Source of the DNA: Paracoccus lichenicola
GTDB taxonomy: Bacteria; Pseudomonadota; Alphaproteobacteria; Rhodobacterales; Rhodobacteraceae
Direction of reading: 5' to 3'
Length of the DNA stretch: 64,000 nt
NCBI RefSeq assembly: GCF_009708075.1
Contig: NZ_WMBT01000001.1
Span: 496,001 to 560,000 of the forward strand
Position numbers and translations under genes: made by a program. The notes under the pieces are model-generated. The model had not been told where the DNA came from, made no database searches, and saw nothing but the letters and a program-made list of their open reading frames with translations. Of this stretch, positions 7,618-16,894 are shown piece by piece (positions within the stretch are counted from its first letter, which is position 1; every line of letters begins with the position of its first letter).

Positions 7618-10161
7618 ATGGAACCGCGCAGCCTTCCCGATGTGACAGAGATCACCCCCTCGGCCGGGGTGGAACGCGCCTGCCACGGCTGGCGGGCGAA
7701 ATGCCTGCAACGGCTTGTCAGGATGCGCCTGCCGGTGCCGCGCAGCTTTGCCATTCCGTCCGAATCGGTGCAGTCCATCGCCACCGGAAAACCGGTCGAT
7801 CTGGGCGCGCTGTCGGATCTGTTCAGCGACGGGGACGGGCTGGTCAGCGTGCGCCCCTCGGCCATGATGCCGGAATGGGGCGGGCCGGGCACCATCCTGA
7901 ACGTGGGCATCAATGACGCCACCCACGACCGGCTGGCCGCCCGGATCGGCAAGGCAAATGCCGACACGCTCTATCGCCGCTTCGTCCAGGGATACGCGAT
8001 CCACATCGCCCGCCTCGATCCCGACATGTTCGCCCAGGAGGGCGACGATGCCCTGGCCGAGGCCCTGCGCTGCTATCGCAATGAAACCGACGAGGATTTC
8101 CCCCAGGATCCCGCCACCCAGCTGGCCGAGGTGCTGCGGTCCATGGCCCGTGCCTGGGAGGGGCCGACCGCGCGCCTGCTGCGCCAGGCCAAGGGCGCGC
8201 CCCCTGATGCGCCGCTGGGGCTGGTGGTGCAGCAGATGGCGCTTGGCCTGGGACCGGGGCTGTGCGGGTCGGGCAGCATCCAGTTCGCCGATTCCGTCAC
8301 CGGCGCCCCGCGCATCACCGGCCGCTTTCGCCGCCAGCATCACGGCGGCACCGATGGTCCGGGGGCGCAAACGCAGTTCCTGACCCGCGACGAGCGCGGC
8401 CCGTCACTGGAGGACACCGCGCCCGAGGTCTTTGCCGACCTGATCCGCTTCGGCGTCGCCGCCCGCGAACGCCTGCGAGAGGAGATGCAGATCGAATTCG
8501 TCATCGTGGACGGCCAGATTGCGGTCATCGACGCCACGCGGGTGCAGCGCACGTCGCGCGCGGGCGTCCGCATCGCCGTGGCGCTGGCCCGCGACGGCAT
8601 CATCCCGGAATCCGAGGCCGTGATGCGCGTCGAACCCCGCGCGCTGGCCGACCTTCTGCACCAGCAGGTCGATCCGCGCGCCCCGCGCGAGGTGATCGCG
8701 CGCGGCATCAACGCCAGTCCCGGGGCCGCCACCGGCCGCATCGTCTTCACCTCGGCGGCGGCCCAGGCCGCGGCCGCACGCGACGAGGCCTGCATTCTGG
8801 TCCGCCGCGAAACCGCCCCCGAGGATGTGCGCGGGATGCACGCCTCGGTCGGGGTGCTGACCGAACGGGGGGGCACCACCAGCCACGCGGCGGTGATCGC
8901 GCGCGGCATGGGCCTGCCCTGCATCGTGGGCGCGACCGGCATCAGCATCGACGCCCGCCAGCGGACGCTGCGCGCGGGCGCCGTCACGCTGCGCGAAGGG
9001 GACGAGATCACTCTGGACGGTTCCAGCGGAGAGGTTCTGGCGGGCCGCGTGCCCTTGCTGGAACCGGCGCTGGACGACAACTTCACGCAGCTTCTGGACT
9101 GGGCCGACGCGGCGGGGGGCATCGGCGTGCGCGCCAATGCCGACACGCCCGAGGATGCGCTGGCCGCGCGGCGCTTCAAGGCGCAGGGTATCGGCCTCTG
9201 CCGGACCGAACACATGTTCTTCGACGCCGAGCGCCTGCCCGCCATGCGCGAGATGATATTCGCCGACACCCCCCAGGATCGCCGCCTGGCGCTGGACCGC
9301 ATCCTGCCCATGCAGCGCCAGGATTTCACCGCGCTCTTCGAGATCATGGCCGGCCTGCCCGTCACCATCCGCCTGTTCGACCCGCCCCTGCACGAATTCC
9401 TGCCCCACGACCGCGAGGGGCTGCGGGAACTGGCCGATTCCATGGACCTGCCCTTGTCCGACGTGACCCGCCGGGTCGAGGCGCTGTCGGAATTCAACCC
9501 GATGCTGGGGATGCGCGGGGTCCGACTGGGCATCACCGTCCCCGAGATCTACGACATGCAGGCCCGCGCCATCTTCGAGGCGACCATCGAGGCCAGCCGC
9601 AAGGGCGATCCCGTCGTGCCGGAAATCATGATCCCCCTTGTCAGCGCCATGCGCGAGGTCGAACTGGTCAAGAACCGCATCGACGCCGTGGCCGCCGCCG
9701 TCAGGAACGACCGCCACGCCGATTTCACCTATCGCCTGGGGGTGATGGTCGAAACGCCGCGCGCCTGCCTGCGGGCGGGCGACATCGCCGCGCATTCCGC
9801 GTTCCTGTCCTTCGGCACGAACGACCTGACGCAGATGACCTATGGCCTGTCGCGCGACGATGCCGGGCGCTTCATGGGCACCTATGTCGGCCAGGGCGTC
9901 TACGAGGAAGACCCGTTCCATTGCCTGGACCAGGAGGGTGTGGGGGAATTGCTGCTGACGGGGGCGCAGCGGGCGCGCCAGCGGCATCCGGGCATCACCA
10001 TCTCGGTCTGCGGCGAACATGGCGGCAATCCCGAATCCATCGCCTTTTGCCATGACGCCGGCTTCGATTACGTCTCCTGCTCGCCCTTCCGGGTGCCGGT
10101 GGCGCGTCTGGCGGCGGCGCAATCGGCGCTGCGGGCACGCTCGCGCGACACGGACGGCTGA
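7618..10161 (+). CDS. divergent pyruvate, phosphate dikinase-like protein
   Basis: The 847-residue protein has the domain order of PPDK, which makes PEP from pyruvate, ATP and phosphate. The central phosphohistidine domain is intact (GGTTSHAAVIARG, His423). The C-terminal PEP/pyruvate barrel is also intact (CRTEHMFF, VMVETPRACL, SFGTNDLTQMTYGLSRDD, and catalytic Cys798 in CGEHGG). The ATP-grasp half is odd. The N-terminal glycine/lysine loop (GGKGA in classical PPDK) is missing, and SVRSGA has become SVRPSAMMPEW. The LQTR motif at the end of the nucleotide domain reads IDATR. ATP-dependent activity is therefore doubtful. No clear ribosome site precedes 7618; the start is the first ATG after the terminator. 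Confidence 0.8.
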   Translation: MEPRSLPDVTEITPSAGVERACHGWRAKCLQRLVRMRLPVPRSFAIPSESVQSIATGKPVDLGALSDLFSDGDGLVSVRPSAMMPEWGGPGTILNVGINDATHDRLAARIGKANADTLYRRFVQGYAIHIARLDPDMFAQEGDDALAEALRCYRNETDEDFPQDPATQLAEVLRSMARAWEGPTARLLRQAKGAPPDAPLGLVVQQMALGLGPGLCGSGSIQFADSVTGAPRITGRFRRQHHGGTDGPGAQTQFLTRDERGPSLEDTAPEVFADLIRFGVAARERLREEMQIEFVIVDGQIAVIDATRVQRTSRAGVRIAVALARDGIIPESEAVMRVEPRALADLLHQQVDPRAPREVIARGINASPGAATGRIVFTSAAAQAAAARDEACILVRRETAPEDVRGMHASVGVLTERGGTTSHAAVIARGMGLPCIVGATGISIDARQRTLRAGAVTLREGDEITLDGSSGEVLAGRVPLLEPALDDNFTQLLDWADAAGGIGVRANADTPEDALAARRFKAQGIGLCRTEHMFFDAERLPAMREMIFADTPQDRRLALDRILPMQRQDFTALFEIMAGLPVTIRLFDPPLHEFLPHDREGLRELADSMDLPLSDVTRRVEALSEFNPMLGMRGVRLGITVPEIYDMQARAIFEATIEASRKGDPVVPEIMIPLVSAMREVELVKNRIDAVAAAVRNDRHADFTYRLGVMVETPRACLRAGDIAAHSAFLSFGTNDLTQMTYGLSRDDAGRFMGTYVGQGVYEEDPFHCLDQEGVGELLLTGAQRARQRHPGITISVCGEHGGNPESIAFCHDAGFDYVSCSPFRVPVARLAAAQSALRARSRDTDG

Positions 10162-10444
10162 CTGATTCGCCGTCCCAGGATGCGGATTATCGCGTTGCGA
10201 CAGTCCCTTATCGCACCCCCTCAGGTTGTCATTCTGCCGAAACCTGCCGGTCCGCGCTTTTCGGGTCGGCGGGATGCTGCCGGAAAACCCCCGTTTCGCC
10301 CCCATCCGGGACTTCGCGGGCAAGTTCCGTAGATGAGCCGGTCGTTAAAACCGTAATCATTCCGCTGATCCCGCGGCACGCCATCTGCCTGGCCCTGCGG
10401 TGCTGTTAACGCCTCGTCCATCTGGCACGGCTATAGGAATGCTT

Positions 10445-11122
10445 ATGAAAACGCTGCTTCAGCGGTTGGCGCCGTCTTGCCTGTGCGCCGCCGCCCTGAC
10501 CCTGACTGCGACAAGCGTACTCGCGGGCAACGGCTCGCTGTTCTCGACCGATTCCGGGCTGTTCGACGCCCCGACCCTGGCTGCCGCACACGGCGGCGAC
10601 ACCCGCCGCCCGAAGCCGCTTCTATATACGGGCGCAGAGCCTGTGAAGGTCGAAAGTCCCGTGGCCGACGAAAATCCCGAGGCGGAACTGTTCCTGGCCA
10701 GCACCGCCAAGGCCGCGCGGGGCCGTTTCGACGAACGCGACCTGAACTGCCTGGCCGAGGCGATCTATCACGAGGCGCGCGGCGAAAGCACCCGCGGCCA
10801 GGCCGCCGTGGCCGAGGTGATCCTGAACCGCGTGGACAGCCGGCAATTCGCGTCCTCGGTCTGCGGGGTGGTGAACCAGCCCAGCCAGTTCAGCTATACC
10901 ATCGGCGGGCGCAAGGCGATCGGCAACAAGGCCGCCTATCTGCGCGCCCGCGACATCGCCCGCAATGCGCTGGCGGGCGCGCCGCGCGTCCTGACCGGCG
11001 GGGCCACCTATTTCCACACCCCCGCCGTCAACCCGGCCTGGTCGCGCCGCTTCCAGCGCACGGTGCAGATCGGGCAGCACATCTTCTATCGCCCGGGCGG
11101 GCAGCGCGTCGCCTCGAACTGA
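10445..11122 (+). CDS. cell-wall hydrolase, SleB/CwlJ family, exported
   Basis: The 225-residue protein has an N-terminal signal peptide (hydrophobic CLCAAALTLTATSVLAGNG). After a variable stretch, a Hydrolase_2 (SleB/CwlJ) domain occupies about residues 95-220. It shows LNCLAEAIYHEARGES with the conserved Glu, QAAVAEVILNRV, and PSQFSY. This fold acts on peptidoglycan; in non-sporulating bacteria it is a periplasmic wall-remodelling enzyme. Start at 10445. The 283-base gap upstream holds no other gene; it contains TATAGG shortly before the start as a possible -10 element, without a convincing -35. Confidence 0.88.
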   Translation: MKTLLQRLAPSCLCAAALTLTATSVLAGNGSLFSTDSGLFDAPTLAAAHGGDTRRPKPLLYTGAEPVKVESPVADENPEAELFLASTAKAARGRFDERDLNCLAEAIYHEARGESTRGQAAVAEVILNRVDSRQFASSVCGVVNQPSQFSYTIGGRKAIGNKAAYLRARDIARNALAGAPRVLTGGATYFHTPAVNPAWSRRFQRTVQIGQHIFYRPGGQRVASN

Positions 11123-11167
11123 AGGCCGGGCTTGCCTGCGGGCGGGATTTGCTGTGAATAGCCGGGC

Positions 11168-11950
11168 ATGAACCAGCCTGACCGCATCCACCTGCGCGAC
11201 CATGTCATCGACGCCGAAATCGGCGCCTTCCAGTCCGAACGCGGCCACCGGCAGCGCCTGCGCTTTACCCTGACGGTCGATCTGCGCGATCCCGTGGATG
11301 CGGGCGACGACCATGTGGACCGGATCCTGTCCTATGACGTGCTGGTCCAGGCGGTGGATGCCGCCCTGGCCGACCAGCGATACAACCTGGTCGAGACGCT
11401 GGCCGAACGCATCGCCGCCGAGGTGCTGGCCGATCCCCGCGCCGCCCGGATCGAGGTTTGCGTGGAAAAGCTGGACCGGAGTCCGGGGGCGCTTGGCATC
11501 ACGATCAGCCGCGACGCGGGCCGCGTGGCCGTGGCGCGCTCGCCTCTGCCGGTGCGGATCGTCCTGGGCCAGCCCGCTGCCTTGCCCCGTGGCGCCACGA
11601 TTGTCCTTCCCGATGCCCCCGTCCGGCCCCTGCCGCAAGGCGGCGATGCCCGGCGCATCGCCCTGCTGGCCTTCGACCAAGCCGCCTGGATCCTGGCCGC
11701 CGCCCTGGGGATCGAGGTGGCCGAGACGCGGACAGAACTTGACGCCGCCATCCGCGACGAACGCCCGGTGGTCTGGGCGCCCGCGCGTCTGGCCGTCGAA
11801 GCCTCTGCAACCGCGCCCGAGGCCCCTGCCCTGGCCTTCTGGCTGGCCCTGCGCCTGTCGGCGGATCGCGTGGATTTCGCGACACCCGCGCCCTTGCCCG
11901 TGCCGCCCGACGGGCTTGCGGTGGGCCGGATTCCCGGGGCTGCGGAGTGA
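11168..11950 (+). CDS. folB: dihydroneopterin aldolase domain fused to an unknown C-terminal domain
   Basis: Residues 1 to about 115 match FolB, which converts dihydroneopterin to 6-hydroxymethyl-dihydropterin in folate synthesis: IHLRDHVIDAEIGAF, then DRILSYDVLVQAV, LVETLAERIA and VEKLDRSPGAL. The remaining 145 residues are not part of a normal 120-residue FolB. They carry strand-rich segments such as RIALLAFDQAAWIL and LAFWLALRLSADRVDFATP, which I do not recognise. The next gene, folP, begins in a GTGA overlap with this stop, so the two folate steps are coupled (the intermediate HPPK step is not encoded nearby). Confidence 0.85.
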   Translation: MNQPDRIHLRDHVIDAEIGAFQSERGHRQRLRFTLTVDLRDPVDAGDDHVDRILSYDVLVQAVDAALADQRYNLVETLAERIAAEVLADPRAARIEVCVEKLDRSPGALGITISRDAGRVAVARSPLPVRIVLGQPAALPRGATIVLPDAPVRPLPQGGDARRIALLAFDQAAWILAAALGIEVAETRTELDAAIRDERPVVWAPARLAVEASATAPEAPALAFWLALRLSADRVDFATPAPLPVPPDGLAVGRIPGAAE

Positions 11951-12924
11951 CGCTCTATTACCGCCCCATTCCCGTTGCCCACGGACGCCATGCCCTGGCG
12001 GGCGGCTGGACGCGCTTTTCGCAGGTCGAAATCCTGGAACGCGGGGCCGCAGCCCGGGTCAGTGACGACATCCCGGCGGATGTGCTGGGCCGCCTGACGG
12101 CCCCTCGTCCTGCTCTGGCCGGGCTGTCGCTGGACCGCCCGCGCGTCATGGGCATCGTCAACGCCACGCCCGACAGCTTTTCGGACGGCGGCGCCTATGA
12201 CCCGGTGCGGCATGGCCAGCAGCTGGTCCAAGATGGCACCGACCTTCTGGACATCGGCGGCGAATCGACCCGCCCCGGCGCGGCCGAGGTTCCGGTGGCT
12301 GACGAAATCGCCCGCATCGTCCCGGCAATCCGCGCGCTGTCCGGCAGCGCGCCGGTGTCCGTCGATACGCGCAAGGCCCCCGTGGCGCAGGCCGCGCTGG
12401 AGGCCGGGGCGGCGATGGTCAACGATGTCTCGGGCTTCGACTTCGACCCCGCGCTGGCCCCCCTGGTCGCCGAGCGCCAAGTGCCGGTCTGCCTGATGCA
12501 CGCGCAGGGCCTGCCCGCGACCATGCAGGACGATCCGCGCTATGACGACGTGCTGCTGGATGTCTATGACGCGCTTGACGCCCGGATCCGGCGGGCCGAG
12601 GCGGCGGGCATTCCGCGCGCGCGCATCGTCGTCGATCCGGGCATCGGCTTCGGCAAGACGCAGGCGCATAATCTTGCCATCTTGCGGCGGATTTCGCTGT
12701 ATCATGGGCTTGGCTGCGCGATCCTGCTGGGCGTCTCGCGCAAGCGGTTCATCGGCACGATCGGGGGCGCGGACAACCCCGCCGACCGCGCGCCCGGGAC
12801 GCTTGCGCTGACGCTGGCGGCGGTGGCCCAAGGCGTGCAGGTTCACCGCGTCCATGACGTGCGCGGATTGGTTCAAGGACTGCGGCTGTGGCAGGCCGTC
12901 AACGATAACGAAAAGGCAAGGTAG
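11947..12924 (+). CDS. folP: dihydropteroate synthase
   Basis: The enzyme condenses p-aminobenzoate with hydroxymethyl-dihydropterin diphosphate in the cytoplasm and is the sulfonamide target. Signature motifs are VMGIVNATPDSFSDGG and LDIGGESTRPGA, then SVDTRKAPVAQAAL, MVNDVSGF and VDPGIGFGKT. It has 325 residues and carries an N-terminal extension of about 60 residues before the barrel. The start is GTG, overlapping the folB stop by 4 bases. Its stop abuts the glmM start with no gap. Confidence 0.95.
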   Translation: MTLYYRPIPVAHGRHALAGGWTRFSQVEILERGAAARVSDDIPADVLGRLTAPRPALAGLSLDRPRVMGIVNATPDSFSDGGAYDPVRHGQQLVQDGTDLLDIGGESTRPGAAEVPVADEIARIVPAIRALSGSAPVSVDTRKAPVAQAALEAGAAMVNDVSGFDFDPALAPLVAERQVPVCLMHAQGLPATMQDDPRYDDVLLDVYDALDARIRRAEAAGIPRARIVVDPGIGFGKTQAHNLAILRRISLYHGLGCAILLGVSRKRFIGTIGGADNPADRAPGTLALTLAAVAQGVQVHRVHDVRGLVQGLRLWQAVNDNEKAR

Positions 12925-14271
12925 ATGAGCAGAGGCTTGTTCGGGACCGACGGCGTGCGCGGGCGCGCCAACACCCACCCCATGACGGCCGAGATGGCGC
13001 TGCGCCTTGGCGCGGCGGCGGGACGTTACTTCCGGCGCGAGGGCCAGAACAGCGCGCATCGCGTGGTGATCGGCAAGGACACGCGCCTGTCGGGCTACAT
13101 GCTGGAAAACGCGCTGACCGCCGGGCTGACCAGCACCGGCATGAACGTGCTGCTGCTGGGTCCGGTGCCGACCCCCGCCGTGGGGTTCCTGACCCGGTCG
13201 ATGCGGGCGGATGTGGGCATCATGATTTCCGCCAGCCACAACCCCGCCGAGGACAACGGCATCAAGTTCTTCGGTCCCGACGGCTTCAAGCTGTCCGACG
13301 AGGCCGAGGCCGAGATCGAAAGCATCGTCGCCGGAGAGATCGTTCCCGCGCAGCCCGCCAATATCGGCCGCGCCAGGCGGATCGACGACGGACGCGGGCG
13401 ATATGTCGAATATGCCAAGACGACCTTTCCGGCGGGCCAGCGCCTGGACGGGCTGCGCGTGGTGATCGACTGCGCCAACGGCGCGGCCTATCGCGCCGCG
13501 CCCGACGTGCTGTGGGAACTGGGGGCCGAGGTGATTTCCATCGGCGTCGATCCCGACGGGCGCAACATCAACGCGGGCGTGGGGTCCACCCACCCCGAGG
13601 CCTGCGCGCGGGCGGTGGTTGAAAACGGCGCGCATCTGGGCATCAGCCTGGACGGCGATGCGGACCGGGTCATCATCATCGACGAAGGGGGCCGCGTGGC
13701 CGACGGCGACCAGATCATGGCGCTGATGGCCGCCCGCTGGGCCGAGCAGGGCCGCCTGCGAGGCAATGCCCTGGTCGCCACGGTCATGTCGAACCTGGGG
13801 CTGGAGCATTTCCTGGCGGGCCGGGGCCTGCGGCTGGAACGCACGCGCGTGGGCGACCGCTATGTGGTCGAACGGATGCGCGAGGGCGGCTTCAACCTGG
13901 GCGGCGAGCAGTCGGGCCATATCGTGATGACCGACTATGCCACCACCGGCGACGGGCTGATCGCCGCCATGCAGGTCCTGGCCGCAATGGCGGAAACCGG
14001 CCAGACCGCCAGCCGGCTTGCCGCGCAGTTCGACCCCGTGCCGCAGATGCTGAAGAACGTGCGTTACGCCGCAGGCGCCGATCCCCTGTCGGCCGCCGCG
14101 GTCCGGGCCGTCATCGCCGATGCCGAGGCGCGTCTGGCAGGCAGCGGGCGGGTGCTGATCCGCAAGTCGGGCACCGAACCCCTGATCCGCGTGATGGCCG
14201 AGGCCGAGAACGAAACCGTCCTGCGCGAGGTCGTGGACGGGATCGTCGCGGCCGTGGAAAAGGCGGCCTGA
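12925..14271 (+). CDS. glmM: phosphoglucosamine mutase
   Basis: The enzyme converts glucosamine-6-phosphate to glucosamine-1-phosphate for UDP-GlcNAc and so feeds peptidoglycan and lipopolysaccharide. The 448-residue length and motifs fit: [11 protein letters not shown] at the N-terminus, [18 protein letters not shown] with the phosphorylated serine, the metal loop SLDGDADRV, and the sugar-binding GGEQSGHIV. The C-terminal phosphate-binding loop is [12 protein letters not shown]. The ATG follows the folP stop directly. The folP-glmM linkage is common in bacteria. Confidence 0.97.
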   Translation: MSRGLFGTDGVRGRANTHPMTAEMALRLGAAAGRYFRREGQNSAHRVVIGKDTRLSGYMLENALTAGLTSTGMNVLLLGPVPTPAVGFLTRSMRADVGIMISASHNPAEDNGIKFFGPDGFKLSDEAEAEIESIVAGEIVPAQPANIGRARRIDDGRGRYVEYAKTTFPAGQRLDGLRVVIDCANGAAYRAAPDVLWELGAEVISIGVDPDGRNINAGVGSTHPEACARAVVENGAHLGISLDGDADRVIIIDEGGRVADGDQIMALMAARWAEQGRLRGNALVATVMSNLGLEHFLAGRGLRLERTRVGDRYVVERMREGGFNLGGEQSGHIVMTDYATTGDGLIAAMQVLAAMAETGQTASRLAAQFDPVPQMLKNVRYAAGADPLSAAAVRAVIADAEARLAGSGRVLIRKSGTEPLIRVMAEAENETVLREVVDGIVAAVEKAA

Positions 14272-14281
14272 GGCGGCAAGG

Positions 14282-14302
14282 CCGGGGGTTTCACACCCCC
14301 GG
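14282..14302. terminator. G/C hairpin between convergent glmM and FAD monooxygenase genes
   Basis: CCGGGGGT (14282-14289), loop TTCAC and ACCCCCGG (14295-14302) form an 8-bp stem. A run of T (14317-14321) lies a little further on within the adjacent box. It probably ends glmM transcripts. Confidence 0.65.
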
Positions 14303-14303
14303 A

Positions 14304-14335
14304 CCCCCGTGGGATATTTTTACAAAGATGAAAGT
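14304..14335. repeat. intergenic box, copy 2 of 5 (GGATATTT-type element)
   Basis: CCCCCGTGGGATATTTTT is followed by ACAAAGATGAAAG. It lies directly next to a G5/C5 hairpin, between two convergent genes. Confidence 0.6.
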
Positions 14336-14336
14336 G

Positions 14337-15464
14337 TCAGGGCGTTTCCGCCACCGGATCGAAATCATAGATCCAATCGAACCGTGACAGGATCGCGCCC
14401 GGCGCGATGCGGCCGCCAAGGCGCAGCGCGGCATGGGCGGCCAGCCGCTTCGGACCCGTCAGGTGATAGTTGCGCGCGTTGTCGTTCGCGGCGGCGACGA
14501 TGCTGGCGGTGCGCGGCTTGCGCAGGTTCTGATAACGGGACAGCGCGGTTTCCTGATCAGAGGTCGCGTCCAGGCAGGCGACGAGCGTCCAGGCATCCTC
14601 GATCGCCATGCAGGCGCCCTGCGCCATGAAGGGCAGCGTCGGATGGGCGGCGTCGCCAAGGATGGCCATGCGGCCGTCCTGCCAGCGGGCGGCGACCTCG
14701 TGCCGGAACAGGCCCCAGACATGGACCTGGTCCACCTGCGCCAGCCAGCCGGGCACGGGTCCGCCAAACCCGGCAAAGGCCGCGCGCAGGTTGGCGGGAT
14801 CGTCGGGGCGCGACCAGCCCTCGTCCTGCCAGTCGCGGGTTTCCAGAACGGCCACGATGTTGCGCAGGCCCCCCGCCAGCGGATAGCTGACCAGATGGCG
14901 GTTCGGTCCCATGAAGACCTGCGCCTCGGGTTCGGCGTCCTCGGCGGCGATCACGGCGCGCCAGGCGGTCTGGCCGGTGAAGAACGGCACCTCGCGTCCG
15001 TTCAGGGCGGCGCGGATGCGGCTGTGCAGCCCGTCGGCGCCGATCAGCAGGGGGACATCGGGCGGGGTTTCGATGGTCCGGCCCAGGTCGATCCGCACCC
15101 CGGCAGACAGGGCGGCCTGTTCCAGGACCTCGATCAGGCGGGCGCGGTGGATCAGGCGGAAGCGCGCGCCAGGGCGATGGCGGGCCAGATCCAGCCGCAC
15201 CACCTCGGTCCCCGAGGCATCGCGCAGCCGCACCGCCCGGCTTGGCAGCGACAGCGCGTCCAGCGCCGGGCCAAGGCCAAGCGCGTCCAGGACACGCATC
15301 GCATTGGGGGAAAGCTGCAGGCCCGCGCCCACCTCGGTTATCGCGGGGGCGCGTTCCAGAACGGTGACATCGGCCCCGCGCCGGCGCAGCGCCAGGGCAA
15401 CGGTCAGGCCGGCCACGCCACCGCCGACGATGGTCACGGGCCGTGATTGCAGCGCCCCGGGCAT
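14337..15464 (-). CDS. FAD-dependent aromatic-ring monooxygenase family protein
   Basis: The 375-residue protein is of the class A flavoprotein hydroxylase type (salicylate or 3-hydroxybenzoate hydroxylase-like, also related to UbiH/Coq6). The N-terminal dinucleotide fold is VTIVGGGVAGLTVALAL, followed by an acidic residue in VTVLERA. The middle LLIGADGLHSRIRAAL is the DG motif, and the C-terminal MAILGDAAHPTLPFMAQGA is the FAD ribityl-binding GD motif. The substrate cannot be read from sequence. It lies 4 bases after dksA and is probably its operon partner. Confidence 0.88.
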   Translation of the reverse strand: MPGALQSRPVTIVGGGVAGLTVALALRRRGADVTVLERAPAITEVGAGLQLSPNAMRVLDALGLGPALDALSLPSRAVRLRDASGTEVVRLDLARHRPGARFRLIHRARLIEVLEQAALSAGVRIDLGRTIETPPDVPLLIGADGLHSRIRAALNGREVPFFTGQTAWRAVIAAEDAEPEAQVFMGPNRHLVSYPLAGGLRNIVAVLETRDWQDEGWSRPDDPANLRAAFAGFGGPVPGWLAQVDQVHVWGLFRHEVAARWQDGRMAILGDAAHPTLPFMAQGACMAIEDAWTLVACLDATSDQETALSRYQNLRKPRTASIVAAANDNARNYHLTGPKRLAAHAALRLGGRIAPGAILSRFDWIYDFDPVAETP

Positions 15465-15468
15465 GGGA

Positions 15469-15891
15469 TCAGTCGTCGCGGTGGACCCGCTCGCGCCGTT
15501 CGTGGCGTTCCTGCGCTTCCAGCGTCATGGTGGCGATGGGGCGCGCGTCCAGGCGTTTCAGGCTGATCGGCTCTCCCGTCATCTCGCAATAGCCGTATTC
15601 GCCCGTCTCGATCCGGCGCAGGGCCGCGTCGATCTTGCTGACCAGCTTGCGCTGGCGGTCGCGGGTGCGCAGTTCGAGCGCGCGGTCGGTTTCCTCGCTG
15701 GCGCGGTCGGCCAGGTCGGGCACCGACCGGGCGCTGTCCTGCAGGCCTTCCAGCGTTTCGGCGGATTGTTCCAGCAATTCCTGTTTCCAGGCTTCCAGCT
15801 TGCGCCGGAAATATTCCAGCTGCCGGTCGTTCATGAAGGGTTCATCCTCGGCGGGACGATAGTCCTGGGGCAGGAAGGTCTGGGCTTTCAT
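15469..15891 (-). CDS. dksA: DksA-family RNA polymerase-binding transcription factor, single-cysteine form
   Basis: The 140-residue protein has the DksA coiled coil (about residues 22-98) with the DxxDxA tip motif at DLADRA (residues 59-64), which acts in the RNA polymerase secondary channel with ppGpp. The globular domain reads GEYGYCEMTGEPISLKRLDA and has just one cysteine (Cys102) instead of the four zinc ligands of E. coli DksA. Cysteine-poor DksA is known from Rhodobacter sphaeroides and is functional there. Start at 15891, preceded by GAGGA. A longer form from 15933 lacks support. It is divergent from the MoxR gene. Confidence 0.92.
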   Translation of the reverse strand: MKAQTFLPQDYRPAEDEPFMNDRQLEYFRRKLEAWKQELLEQSAETLEGLQDSARSVPDLADRASEETDRALELRTRDRQRKLVSKIDAALRRIETGEYGYCEMTGEPISLKRLDARPIATMTLEAQERHERRERVHRDD

Positions 15892-16054
15892 AAATCCTCT
15901 CCGGCAGAGCCGGGCTGCAACGCGAACCGGCACCCTTGCGCGCCCCCTTAAAGTATGACGTGCTGCTTGTCAAAAGGCGAAACGAGGCCGGGGCGAAGAC
16001 AGCCGACACCCTGCGTTGTTGTGCCACAACCAGTTCACCTGAAAGGAGAGTTTC

Positions 16055-16894
16055 ATGCAGTTCACAGGCACCGACCGCTATGTCGCCCCGCCCGACCTGG
16101 CGATTGCGGTCAATGCCGCCGTGACGCTGGAACGTCCTCTGCTGGTCAAGGGCGAACCGGGGACGGGCAAGACGGAACTGGCCCGGCAGGTGGCGGAAAG
16201 CCTGGACCTGCCGATCATCGAATGGCACGTGAAATCAACCACGAAGGCCCAGCAGGGGTTGTATGAATACGACGCTGTCAGCCGGTTGCGCGACAGCCAG
16301 CTGGGCGATGCGCGGGTCCATGACGTGTCGAACTATATCCGCAAGGGCAAGCTGTGGCAGGCCTTCACGGCGCCCGGCAAGGTGGTCCTGCTGATCGACG
16401 AGATCGACAAGGCGGATATCGAGTTTCCCAACGACCTTCTGCAGGAACTCGACCGGATGGAGTTTCACGTTTACGAGACGGCCGAGACGATCCGGGCCGC
16501 GCACCGCCCGGTGGTCATCATCACCTCGAACAACGAAAAGGAACTGCCGGACGCGTTCTTGCGGCGGTGCTTTTTCCACTATATCCGCTTCCCGGATGCC
16601 GACACGCTGCGGGCCATCGTGGACGTGCATTACCCTGGGCTGAAGCGGGCCTTGCTGGATCAGGCGCTGCACCAGTTCTTCGAGCTGCGCGACACGCCGG
16701 GGCTGAAGAAGAAGCCCTCCACCAGCGAGCTTCTGGACTGGCTGAAGCTGATCCTGGCCGAGGATCTGGCCCCCGAGGATCTGAAGCGCGATCCCCACAC
16801 GATGCTGCCGAAACTGCATGGCGCGCTGCTGAAGAACGAGCAGGACGTGGCGCTGTTCGAGAAACTGGCCTTCATGGCGCGGCGGCAGCGATGA
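16055..16894 (+). CDS. MoxR-type AAA+ ATPase
   Basis: The 279-residue protein is mostly an AAA+ module. Walker A is GEPGTGKT at residues 33-40, Walker B is VVLLIDEIDKAD, sensor 1 is VVIITSNNEKELPDAF and the arginine finger region is FLRRCFFHYIRFP. A C-terminal lid domain completes it. MoxR ATPases act as chaperone-like remodelling motors and usually pair with a von Willebrand factor A protein. None is adjacent here; the next gene is a GNAT protein joined by an ATGA overlap. AAAGGAGAG precedes the start. It is divergent from dksA. Confidence 0.92.
   Translation: MQFTGTDRYVAPPDLAIAVNAAVTLERPLLVKGEPGTGKTELARQVAESLDLPIIEWHVKSTTKAQQGLYEYDAVSRLRDSQLGDARVHDVSNYIRKGKLWQAFTAPGKVVLLIDEIDKADIEFPNDLLQELDRMEFHVYETAETIRAAHRPVVIITSNNEKELPDAFLRRCFFHYIRFPDADTLRAIVDVHYPGLKRALLDQALHQFFELRDTPGLKKKPSTSELLDWLKLILAEDLAPEDLKRDPHTMLPKLHGALLKNEQDVALFEKLAFMARRQR

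Noticed and set aside
10162..10444. Possible RNA gene in the gap before the cell-wall hydrolase
   Set aside because: No tRNA cloverleaf, conserved small RNA or strong terminator could be seen. It probably holds only the promoter region.
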